Virus record (IMG/VR): IMGVR_UViG_3300020430_000100
Coordinates: 1 to 22,754 of that record
Source: a virus
Reading direction: 5' to 3' (one strand)
DNA length: 22,754 bases
Shown: positions 13,410 through 21,144 of the stretch, piece by piece
Layout of the letters: each line of letters begins with the position of its first letter
Position numbering within the stretch: the first letter of the stretch is position 1
Notes under the pieces: model-generated
Told to the model about the DNA's origin: nothing
The model's input: only the letters and a program-made list of their open reading frames with translations
Databases searched by the model: none
Translations under genes and position numbers: made by a program

Positions 13410-16232
13410 TTATGCACCTATATCAAATTTTTTGTTTGTATTATCAAATCTGAAACTGGTTGAGTCAAATCTTTCAAACACTGGATTATCAAATGAGTTA
13501 TCAAACTTATTTATACCACTGTCAAATGATGTTGTTGTATCACTAAAGTCTATATTATATAATCCAGCAACATCTCTTGGAACAGTATCACCACCAGCAC
13601 CATCAAATTTTATAGAAGTACTATCGAATTTTAATCCAGTATCACTAAACAATGTTGTTACAGTTGTTTCATCAAATGTTTCTGTACTACTATCAAATGT
13701 GATAAAGTTATTATCAAATGCATTTGCTCTTGCAGTTCCAGAAATTTGTATATCGCCTGGCGGTGGCACGTTTGATTTTGTTGTAAATGCAGTCTGTGGT
13801 ATATTACCATTACTATCACTAACTTGATTAATACGAATATTACCAAACTGACCTATAGTAAATGATTGGTCATTGATACCATCTAAGTTTGTAATTCTTT
13901 TGATGCCTGGGTAGTGTGGAATATTTTCTGTAGTATTTGCACCAATACTAAACGCATATCTAGGCAATAGGTCAAGAGTTGGCCCAATGGCAGTACCTCT
14001 TTGAATTCTATTTGTTCCAATAACAACCGTATTAATTCTAGATAGAGTTAAATCTCTAGTTGTGTTTGTTAAATCAGTATGACTATCAACTCCAACCTTT
14101 GGTGTTGCTCTTAATGATGTTCCATCATCAACTGTACCAAGTCTTCTACCAAATACAGTAACAATAAGTGGTGTAAGAAGAGAAGCAAGTTCTGGTGTAA
14201 ATGAATCCACAGTTTGAACTTGTATTCTTGCAGATACTTGACTTTTTACTTCAACCTCACCAAAGACTGCCCAACCAGATGGGTGAACAGTTGACTTAAT
14301 CGCATCTCTCCACTCATTAATAGATTGACCCACTTTAACTACATATGAATAATCTTGATAATAAAAACTATCTTGTATTCTCATAACATCAGATGATAGT
14401 TTACCCTCTTCCCCTAAGAAATCTCCGACAGTAGTTCCGATTGTTCCAACAATAGCACTAATCTCAGCAGTATCAATGTTTGCAATTTTACCAGATGCAC
14501 CACCAGCAGAAACTGTATTACCAACTGCAAGATTAGCAGTAGTATTCATAGATAGTAGTTGTCTATCAGCATCAAACGCAGTAATTGTTCCAGAATGAGA
14601 TGACATACTTGCACCAGCAACAAAGTTACCAGATATATCTTTTATAACTGCGTGTCTAAATGCGTTCAAAGAGGGTGCAGAGGAATAATTAAAACCAAGA
14701 TTAGAAACTTTAATTGAGTCAATACTACCGACTGTGTTAGTAGATGCAGCTTTTAATTTTGCACCAGAACCACCAGTTGTTGAGATACTAGAAATCTTTG
14801 GTAGTTGTGTATAACCAGAACCACGATTAATAATTCTAATATCTGTAATAGACCCTGCTTCATTTGCATTACTGCCAGGCGCATCACCAAATGTTCCATC
14901 TTCTAAAACAATCTTATCACCATCAAAAAAGTCACTATAAAATGATTGACTTTCTGGTTCATTTGTGATATGGTCAGTTGCAATCATTCCATATGCACTA
15001 AGACTTCCTGCTTCTGGTGATATTGCACCACCAACAACTTGTACTTCAGCAGATACGTTAATACCATTTGTTCCAGTATTGTCAAAATTTATTGTATCAC
15101 CTACATCATAACCAGTACCAACATCATCAATTATTATTTCATCAATAGTTCCAGATGTAATTGTATCCACAACAGCAGCTGCAGTCCCACTTGAACCACC
15201 GACAGAACCAACATTGATTGTTTGTCCAGCAGTATAATATTGTCCACCGTCAGTGATATTTGTATCAGAAACAATTTGTAAAAGTTGTACCGTCACATCT
15301 CCGTCAGTAATATTGGATGTTCCAAGTAATGTTTCACCAGCAATAAATGTACTAGTCTGTGTTTCCTCATCAATTTCAAATTCAATAATTGTTGTATCTG
15401 CTTCTCTAAAAGAAACAATTGAAACTGGTATTGCAGTTGCTTGAGAGTTTTGTCCAGTAATCGTTCTTCCTATTAAATCAGTTGCATTACCAGATACACC
15501 AAGAACTCTCATAATCTTTTTTCTTGTCCACTTACCATCAGACAATCGTATCATGTTTTCATTAGGAAATGATATTACTGGTTCTTCATTTAAAAGTAAT
15601 CTGAAAAATAACTCATGTCCTTTCTTAGTTCCTTTTGAAATATAAAGGTCACGAACATTTTTAATTAATCTTCTTTTATCTACACCAGTTGCTAGATTAT
15701 CTACAACACCCTCTAAAAAAGCATCTCTAAAGTTATCTAAAAACTCAAAGATGGTTGCGTCAACATTTGACATATTTAAAAGTTGTTGTATATTACTTAC
15801 TGGGTTTGGTCTATAAGTTGCAATTGTACCAGTAGAATTAGATGTGCTTCCAGTAACAGTTTCACCAACTATAAATTTATTTTGTGAAGAAACATATAAT
15901 CTTGATGTAGAACCATCAACATCATCAACTAAAACAGTTGCAGTTGCTTTTGAAGAGTTACCAGTTATAGTTTCACCAAGAGTAAACTTAACTACAGAAT
16001 CTTCTAATACAATTTTTTCACCACTTTCGCTAACCATAAAGTTTGGTGAGGTAGTTTCTTGTCTTAAATAATTATTAACTTCACTAAAAGTTATTTCTGC
16101 ACTTTCAAGAAACTGATAATATAACTTTACAAATTTAGAAAAAAGTGGGTGGTCTGCTTGAATAAATTCAGGCAGTTGATGTTGAATATGAGTTGATACC
16201 TTATTTTTTAAGGTGATATCATCATAAGGCAT
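13410..16232 (-). CDS. 7: Baseplate wedge protein, remodelled gp7 homologue (940 aa)
   Basis: Residues about 187-220 ('RRLIKNVRDLYISKGTKKG' then 'HELFFRLLLNEEPVIS') resemble the part of T4 gp7 reading 'SYDFYSTKGIEASYKFLFKV' and 'LYNEEVEIEIES' as I remember it. The following module (residues about 250-310, 'TDLIGRTITG...STFIAGETLLG') also matches T4 gp7 ('EDLVGQTIYT...RLIAGQEV'), and 'TVHPSGWAVFGEVEV' near 647 matches 'RFVHPVGFGFIAITLL'. The N-terminus (ADHPLFSKFVKLYYQFLESA) is the usual start of this family in marine phages. T4 gp7 is 1032 aa; the match begins deep in it, so its large N-terminal domains appear absent and beta modules ('GETITG..S.A.A.V', 'GSGYTQLP') are added. The last 110 residues are an FD-rich repetitive tail (11 Phe-Asp pairs). 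gp7 is the central wedge protein joining hub and periphery. Its ATG is 3 bases after the gp6 stop. Confidence 0.85.
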   Translation of the reverse strand: MPYDDITLKNKVSTHIQHQLPEFIQADHPLFSKFVKLYYQFLESAEITFSEVNNYLRQETTSPNFMVSESGEKIVLEDSVVKFTLGETITGNSSKATATVLVDDVDGSTSRLYVSSQNKFIVGETVTGSTSNSTGTIATYRPNPVSNIQQLLNMSNVDATIFEFLDNFRDAFLEGVVDNLATGVDKRRLIKNVRDLYISKGTKKGHELFFRLLLNEEPVISFPNENMIRLSDGKWTRKKIMRVLGVSGNATDLIGRTITGQNSQATAIPVSIVSFREADTTIIEFEIDEETQTSTFIAGETLLGTSNITDGDVTVQLLQIVSDTNITDGGQYYTAGQTINVGSVGGSSGTAAAVVDTITSGTIDEIIIDDVGTGYDVGDTINFDNTGTNGINVSAEVQVVGGAISPEAGSLSAYGMIATDHITNEPESQSFYSDFFDGDKIVLEDGTFGDAPGSNANEAGSITDIRIINRGSGYTQLPKISSISTTGGSGAKLKAASTNTVGSIDSIKVSNLGFNYSSAPSLNAFRHAVIKDISGNFVAGASMSSHSGTITAFDADRQLLSMNTTANLAVGNTVSAGGASGKIANIDTAEISAIVGTIGTTVGDFLGEEGKLSSDVMRIQDSFYYQDYSYVVKVGQSINEWRDAIKSTVHPSGWAVFGEVEVKSQVSARIQVQTVDSFTPELASLLTPLIVTVFGRRLGTVDDGTSLRATPKVGVDSHTDLTNTTRDLTLSRINTVVIGTNRIQRGTAIGPTLDLLPRYAFSIGANTTENIPHYPGIKRITNLDGINDQSFTIGQFGNIRINQVSDSNGNIPQTAFTTKSNVPPPGDIQISGTARANAFDNNFITFDSSTETFDETTVTTLFSDTGLKFDSTSIKFDGAGGDTVPRDVAGLYNIDFSDTTTSFDSGINKFDNSFDNPVFERFDSTSFRFDNTNKKFDIGA
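13508..13515 (-). promoter_or_regulatory. Second TATAAATA match inside the 3' end of gene 7
   Basis: The minus strand reads TATAAATA, a perfect late-promoter core, about 110 bases upstream of the fibre-cassette promoter. It also encodes part of the FD-repeat tail (GINKFDN), so it may be coincidental coding sequence; the consensus match is the only support. Confidence 0.3.
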
Positions 16233-16235
16233 TTC

Positions 16236-18197
16236 TTAGTATCCACTTGAAGAACCACTACTTGAACCAGTTGATACTTCAGAAGAACTTGATGTTGATG
16301 TTGATGCTGTACTTGTTGTTGAAGTTTCACCACTATATGAACTTACCGTAGTTGCACCAACCCCAGCAGATGTACTTCCACTTGCAATTGTATCAGTAGT
16401 TGCGTTTACTGTTAAGTTTGTTGTATCTAATCTTAAAACTTGATTACGAACACCAAGAACATCATTTGAGTCTGGTGTTACTAATATTCTAAATGATGTT
16501 GAGGCGACACTATCAACTGAAGAAACAGATGTTATATTTAAGTTTGTTAAAATAATCTCACCAGTTTTATAATTAATAGTTCCTGCTGTTGTATCTTTAT
16601 ATGTTATAGTTGTGCCATCAGTTAAGAAGAATAATCTAATATTTCCGTTACCATCATCATTTAAAAACATTTCATTTTCATCACCAGAGATAAAGAAACC
16701 AGTTGAACTTACGATACCACCAGAGTCCATCATATGACCACCGTGAGGATTAAACAGAGCATTACCAAAAGGAATAATATATTTTGTTCCTACATTCAAA
16801 GTAGGTGTTATTCTTTTAGATAACTTTACTGTCGTAATATTTGAAGTGATTGCTTCATCTGCATTATCAATAATACCAACCACTTGAGAATATCTAAACG
16901 CACCATCAAACTTTGACAAGTTTTGTGTACCATAATTTAATATTGATGTTCTAACATTTGACTCCAAAGTTTCTTTTGCTTTAGTTGTATTCTTTGCGTT
17001 ATATTGAAATACTGTACTTATTCTAATGTCTGTAAATTCTGGGTCAACAATAATTGGTGTAACAGATGCGATAGTATATGTCTTCTTTAAATCATCAACG
17101 ATTTGTTTCTTTGCTGACGCAGTAATAGTTCCAATGGTAGGCACGATAGAAATGTAAACTCTTCCATAAAATGGAACATCATTATCTTCACCACCATAAA
17201 CTTGAACAGATTGTGTATTAGGATAAACTTTAGGTATAATCGCTTTAAAATCATTTGTACTAACTGCACGACCTTGAGCAGCAAAATCTAAAGGTGCATT
17301 TAGTTTTATTGATTGAATACTTTCTCTATCTGCACCACCCTCAGCTTCTGATACAGTAAGAATGTCGAAATCAGTTATACCGCTTATTGCACCACTTGAT
17401 GAAAATGTATCTGCACCATTTGATTCAGTTTTGTTTGTAACAACATATCTTAATCTTACTACATTACCATCAGATAATTTTTTACCAACAATACCATCTC
17501 CAAAGTAAACTTCAAACTTACCATCAATTGACTCTTGTAAGAAATAATTATTTGATGTTGCTTTAACAACTGTTAAATCATCAGTAAGAGTAAATGTAGT
17601 TGAACTAGTTGAACTTGCATTATCAAAAACATCAACTAATAATGTTGTAGTATCTGCTCTATCACTATTAAGTGTAAACTTTTGTTCTACGTTCTGTGAG
17701 TCAACAGTATAACGATTAGTTACATATGTTCCCTCAAAAATTGGAATATCAGTAAATCTAATAACATTGTTTGCAACTCTTGTTGTGTGTTCAGCAGTTG
17801 TTACAAATTGATATGATACATCATCAAGACTTGTTGTAAAAACAAAACCTATTGGAATAGTTGCAGTAGTTAATGCACCAAAATTATTTAACTCAATATT
17901 AAGAGTTGCCTTAGGTGCTCTAGGTGAACTTGGTGTATAACCTAAAGTCTTTGCGTGGGAAACAACAGAAGAACGAATAGATGCAGTATCCAAGAATGAC
18001 TCGTTTGATGCCATATTTAAATTCATTGCAAGGTAATGTGTATTATATGCAAGAACATCTAGTAACGCATTTACACCAGAACCTTCAAAGTCATAGTCTG
18101 TAAACTCATTCTGATTTCTCATAAAAGTTTTTAAATTATTCTTGATATCATCAAAGTCTAATTCTGTAACATTAAGTTTCTTTTCTGTAGTTGCCAT
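16236..18197 (-). CDS. 6: Baseplate wedge subunit gp6 homologue (653 aa)
   Basis: Length (T4 gp6 is 660 aa) and sequence both fit gp6, the protein that forms the inner ring of wedges and holds the baseplate together during sheath contraction. The N-terminal 'LDFDDIKNNLKTFMRNQNEF' and 'LLDVLAYNTHYLAMNLNMAS' and 'SVVSHAKTLGYTPSSPRAP' stretches are the well-conserved gp6/baseplate-J-like signature. The core (about 75-560) is beta-rich with 'DGKFEVYFGDGIVGKKLSDG' near 230, a baseplate-J hallmark. The last 40 residues are an added Ser/Thr/Gly-rich low-complexity tail ending 'SGSSSGY', not found in T4 gp6 as I recall. Its ATG shares one base with the gp25 stop (TAATG), consistent with coupled, stoichiometric synthesis of the gp25-gp6-gp7 wedge core. 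Confidence 0.93.
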   Translation of the reverse strand: MATTEKKLNVTELDFDDIKNNLKTFMRNQNEFTDYDFEGSGVNALLDVLAYNTHYLAMNLNMASNESFLDTASIRSSVVSHAKTLGYTPSSPRAPKATLNIELNNFGALTTATIPIGFVFTTSLDDVSYQFVTTAEHTTRVANNVIRFTDIPIFEGTYVTNRYTVDSQNVEQKFTLNSDRADTTTLLVDVFDNASSTSSTTFTLTDDLTVVKATSNNYFLQESIDGKFEVYFGDGIVGKKLSDGNVVRLRYVVTNKTESNGADTFSSSGAISGITDFDILTVSEAEGGADRESIQSIKLNAPLDFAAQGRAVSTNDFKAIIPKVYPNTQSVQVYGGEDNDVPFYGRVYISIVPTIGTITASAKKQIVDDLKKTYTIASVTPIIVDPEFTDIRISTVFQYNAKNTTKAKETLESNVRTSILNYGTQNLSKFDGAFRYSQVVGIIDNADEAITSNITTVKLSKRITPTLNVGTKYIIPFGNALFNPHGGHMMDSGGIVSSTGFFISGDENEMFLNDDGNGNIRLFFLTDGTTITYKDTTAGTINYKTGEIILTNLNITSVSSVDSVASTSFRILVTPDSNDVLGVRNQVLRLDTTNLTVNATTDTIASGSTSAGVGATTVSSYSGETSTTSTASTSTSSSSEVSTGSSSGSSSGY

Positions 18198-18637
18198 TAT
18201 CGTAATCTCTCTAATGCGAATGATATATCTACCAGTTCACTAGGTGCGTTTTGCAAATAAAATTCTACCGTAACTTCATATGTGTTATTATCAAAGTTTG
18301 GAAAAACCTCGACACCAGCAAGTAATGCTCTAGGTTCAAAGTTGTTAATAGTATCTTCAATTTTTCTTGTTAGAGTGCTTGCAGTAAATGGTGTCATATT
18401 TTCAAACAACATATCACGAACACCAGAACCAATTTCTGGGTGAAAAGGTTTTTCAAAATGACCAATCTGAACTAAATTACGAATACTTCTTTTTACGGCA
18501 GCAGCATCAGTTAAAGGAATTAAATCTTTCTTTATAGGGTGTCTAGTAAAGTTAAGATTTAAGTCTTTATACTTTTTAGATGACCTTGGAGAATCGTTAG
18601 TTCTCTGTGCATCTCTATATGCTGGTTGAACTGCCAT
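18197..18637 (-). CDS. 25: Baseplate wedge subunit gp25 homologue (146 aa)
   Basis: The size (T4 gp25 is 132 aa) and the EPR signature in 'NNFEPRALLAGVEVFPNFDN' (about residues 93-112) identify this as a gp25/GPW-family protein. In T4 the EPR loop sits at the sheath-baseplate junction and gp25 with gp6 and gp53 primes sheath polymerisation. 'DLNLNFTRHPIKKDLIPLTD' near the N-terminus and 'LVQIGHFEKPFHPEIGSGVR' at about 52-71 are further family features. It is coupled to both neighbours by TAATG overlaps, and its likely promoter is the late site at 18846-18853 upstream of the 66-aa ORF. Confidence 0.93.
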   Translation of the reverse strand: MAVQPAYRDAQRTNDSPRSSKKYKDLNLNFTRHPIKKDLIPLTDAAAVKRSIRNLVQIGHFEKPFHPEIGSGVRDMLFENMTPFTASTLTRKIEDTINNFEPRALLAGVEVFPNFDNNTYEVTVEFYLQNAPSELVDISFALERLR

Positions 18638-18828
18638 TATACTTCTTTACTTCCTACTGGTTTACATACATACTCTACAGATTTCCAATCACCATCTATA
18701 GGTATTTCCTCATGTAATGCTTTCATATCAATACATTCTTCTTTACTTTCAAACCATTGAACATCTTGATATTTACAGTTTGTATCTGTAAAACAAGCAG
18801 TTAATAGTAATGACCAAATAATTTCCAT
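18637..18828 (-). CDS. Small Cys-rich, possibly membrane-associated protein (63 aa)
   Basis: The frame can start at GTG 18837, but the ATG at 18828 has a well-placed GAGAGG Shine-Dalgarno 8 bases upstream, so I prefer it; the 63-aa product begins MEIIWSLLLTACFTDTNC. The N-terminus is hydrophobic and ends in LTAC, a lipobox-like motif at residues 9-12, but there is no positive n-region and it is very short, so a signal peptide or lipoprotein is uncertain. Cysteines at 12, 18, 32 and 55 and the text 'WFESKEEC' suggest a small exported, disulfide-bonded protein. It sits between the hub genes and gp25 directly behind a late promoter and is coupled to gp25 by a TAATG overlap. Its function is unknown; an envelope role such as lysis or superinfection exclusion is only a guess. 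Confidence 0.7.
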   Translation of the reverse strand: MEIIWSLLLTACFTDTNCKYQDVQWFESKEECIDMKALHEEIPIDGDWKSVEYVCKPVGSKEV

Positions 18829-18845
18829 CTCACACACCTCTCATT

Positions 18846-18853
18846 TATTTATG
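18846..18853 (-). promoter_or_regulatory. T4-type late promoter for the 63-aa gene and the gp25-gp6-gp7 unit
   Basis: The minus strand reads CATAAATAAATGAGAGG, matching the late consensus at seven of eight bases. The TAA stop of the 662-aa gene lies within the element, so the promoter overlaps the end of the upstream gene. Transcription starting 5-7 bases downstream would give a leader of about 12 bases containing GAGG. Confidence 0.72.
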
Positions 18854-20837
18854 CATCATCTAACAAATGAAAACCAAATAAATCTTCAGTTGGTTTTCCA
18901 TCTATTTCTGTTATGACTAGTAATGCTTCATAGTTTGAAAGATAATCAATAAGACTATCTTTACTTATACGAGAGTTTGGATTGTCAACATATTTTTTTA
19001 TAATCTCATTAACTTGTGTTAAAGCATCTGGATTAGTTTTCAAACTCATATTAATTTTATAATATTCATCTAACATATCTCTTTGTGCAACTTTTCTTAC
19101 AGTCTCACCATATCTTAACCATCTTGATAATTTTTTTCTACTCGACTTATCAAAATCTCCAGTAGGTTTAAAAGAAGTCATATAAGCTTTATTTGTTCTA
19201 TCAACATTGTCTTTTCTATTATTTTTAAAAGTTCTTCTAAATTGTCCAGTATCAGTAAGTTCACCTTTGATTGCAGTATCAAGTTGAACTTTATACTTAA
19301 CGCCTGCTTTAGATTTAAATTGAAACTCTATTGGTAATTTTTTCTCTATCAAAATTGACCTTGAAATTTTTCTCATTCTTGTTAGGATTACTGTTATATC
19401 AAAATTAAAACTGAGAACTTTTTTCTTTGCCTGACTCAAGTCACCCTCAGTCATAGGACTTACTTCATTTACTTTAACCCCACTTTCTACTTCAGCGGTT
19501 TCTACTGCATCAACTTTTGCATCTTCCAAAACTTTCTTTCTTTCTGCTGGGTCAAATACTTTACCATTAGCAACTATACTAGTTTTAATATCTTCTTCTT
19601 TTCTCTTACATTGTTCTATGAATTGTTTTGATACTTGAGCATCTGGCACAATAGATGGTGTATTACTAGCAAAATCTTTTAATTCTTCTGCGTTCTTTTT
19701 CATGACCTCTTTATCTATTGTTATATTTTTTATTTGGTCTTCTGCTTTTTTGATTTGAGTTTGTGCTTCAGTAAAGACAGATTTTAATTCTACCTCACCA
19801 CCCTCTTGTGGTATTAAGGATTCTTTTGCTTTTTGTTTGACAACTGCAACCTCATATTCTACTTTAACTTCTGCATAAGTTTCTCTAAGAAAAATACTTT
19901 TACCATCTTGAGTATATTGAATGTTTCCAAAGAAGTTTGTGTTTGCAGTTCTACCTTGAACAGAAATAATTTTAGTAGGAGTTTTTTCTAATATCAGATT
20001 ATCAGTACCACTTGCTTTTTGAGTTTTAGTTTCAACACCACTACCACCAGTTGACACTTCAAGATTTGGCATATTACAAATTGTATCTTTCATATTCGCT
20101 TGACCAGCAAGAAGTGAATCTGGTGAAAGAGGTGGAACACCAGATAAATCTAATCCAGGCAATGCTGGTAAAGATAAACTTGGTAAACCTAAATCATCAA
20201 GTGATGGTAATGATAAACCAGTAAGAGGGTCTAGACTTGGGTCAACAGTTTGTTCAACTGTGTAAATTGCTTTAAGTTTTTTAAATACCTTAGATGTCGT
20301 AATGATAGTGTCATCACCATCTTGTTCTGTTGTAAAACCAGTACCACTAAAAATATTAGTACCTTCTTTCATACCTTGGACTTGAGAAATCTCAATAAAC
20401 TCTTCTTGAATAATTACTGTGTCGGTGTTTTCATCTTCAACAGTTTTTTCTATAGTAGAAACTGCTGGACTTGCACCAGCTCCTAATGCACCAGTAGCAT
20501 CACTAACCAACTGGTCAATATCAAAACCTTGACCCTCTAGTGTATCTGTAAATTTATTTTTAAGTTCTAATAACTTTGCAGTTGCTTCATTAGACTTTGT
20601 TGCATCTAAAGTAAGATTAACATATTCGTCCATTGCTTCTTGAAAGGATAAAACTGGTTCATCTGGAATTTTCTCTGCAAGATTATCAAGTTCTTTTTCA
20701 AGTTCTTGTAAACCAGTATCTAATGCACCAGCAATCTCTGAAGCAGCAGAGTCTAGTTTTGCAGTAATCTCTTTTTCAATATCTGCAATCTTATCAGTAA
20801 CAGCAGTAAGTGCGTCATTCTTTCCACAAAGTGCCAT
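18849..20837 (-). CDS. Unknown baseplate-hub-region protein with duplicated beta domain (662 aa)
   Basis: The N-terminal 120 residues are helical and heptad-like (for example 'DKIADIEKEITAKLDSAASE', 'TGLQELEKELDNLAEKIP'), likely a coiled coil. Two related segments follow: residues about 146-196 ('IEISQVQGMKEGTNIFSG' to 'KKLKAIYTVEQ') and about 288-334 ('TKIISVQGRTANTNFFGN' to 'EVKVEYEVAV'), separated by a Leu/Pro/Ser-rich linker (about 200-240). A second helical region (about 335-470) leads to a basic C-terminal domain. No lytic motif is seen. It lies between the PAAR tip and the wedge genes, where a hub, gp27/gp29-like or chaperone role would be expected, but I cannot match it to any of those. 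It starts 3 bases after the PAAR stop, with GGGG AUAGAG before the ATG. Confidence 0.85.
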   Translation of the reverse strand: MALCGKNDALTAVTDKIADIEKEITAKLDSAASEIAGALDTGLQELEKELDNLAEKIPDEPVLSFQEAMDEYVNLTLDATKSNEATAKLLELKNKFTDTLEGQGFDIDQLVSDATGALGAGASPAVSTIEKTVEDENTDTVIIQEEFIEISQVQGMKEGTNIFSGTGFTTEQDGDDTIITTSKVFKKLKAIYTVEQTVDPSLDPLTGLSLPSLDDLGLPSLSLPALPGLDLSGVPPLSPDSLLAGQANMKDTICNMPNLEVSTGGSGVETKTQKASGTDNLILEKTPTKIISVQGRTANTNFFGNIQYTQDGKSIFLRETYAEVKVEYEVAVVKQKAKESLIPQEGGEVELKSVFTEAQTQIKKAEDQIKNITIDKEVMKKNAEELKDFASNTPSIVPDAQVSKQFIEQCKRKEEDIKTSIVANGKVFDPAERKKVLEDAKVDAVETAEVESGVKVNEVSPMTEGDLSQAKKKVLSFNFDITVILTRMRKISRSILIEKKLPIEFQFKSKAGVKYKVQLDTAIKGELTDTGQFRRTFKNNRKDNVDRTNKAYMTSFKPTGDFDKSSRKKLSRWLRYGETVRKVAQRDMLDEYYKINMSLKTNPDALTQVNEIIKKYVDNPNSRISKDSLIDYLSNYEALLVITEIDGKPTEDLFGFHLLDDA

Positions 20838-20839
20838 CT

Positions 20840-21136
20840 CTATCCCCCAGCAAAAACATTAGGTGAACCAGACGCTGATGCGTTAGGCACGAAACTTCCA
20901 TGTCCACCAGTTGCATCACCTTTTCTATGAACACTAATACCATTAACTTTTACAGTAGAACTTCCACCAGTTGCTGGGTCACCACACGCAGTTGCATCAC
21001 CAACTCTAACTACTGACGCACCATTTACTTTTACATCTGATGAACCAGACGCATATGCTGTTTGGTGAAATGGATTAGGTGTAGGACTTGCATGACCAAC
21101 ATGGGTATCTAATCCTACTCTTGTAACTTCAGGCAT
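20840..21136 (-). CDS. 5.4: PAAR-repeat spike-tip protein, gp5.4-like (98 aa)
   Basis: The short protein carries repeated 'VKVNGxSVxRxGD' units (about residues 35-47 and 62-74) with interspersed PAAR-type turns, His12, His15, Cys51 and His79, candidate metal ligands. PAAR proteins form a sharp, metal-stabilised cone that caps the gp5 needle in contractile tails and type VI secretion spikes; in T4 this is gp5.4 (97 aa, similar length). The gene lies immediately downstream of the gp5 spike gene (8-base gap), exactly the expected partner. The role is to sharpen and seal the membrane-piercing needle. Confidence 0.9.
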   Translation of the reverse strand: MPEVTRVGLDTHVGHASPTPNPFHQTAYASGSSDVKVNGASVVRVGDATACGDPATGGSSTVKVNGISVHRKGDATGGHGSFVPNASASGSPNVFAGG

Positions 21137-21144
21137 AGTAACTC

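Noticed and set aside
13430-13690. Regular TATCAAA repeats, possible CRISPR or direct-repeat array
   Set aside because: Units are too short and irregularly spaced, and are fully explained as Phe-Asp codons in the gene 7 tail.
13432-13827. 131-codon plus-strand ORF with repeated 'LSN' text
   Set aside because: It is the mirror image of the FD-repeat tail of gene 7; the repeats come from the same TATCAAA units read on the other strand.
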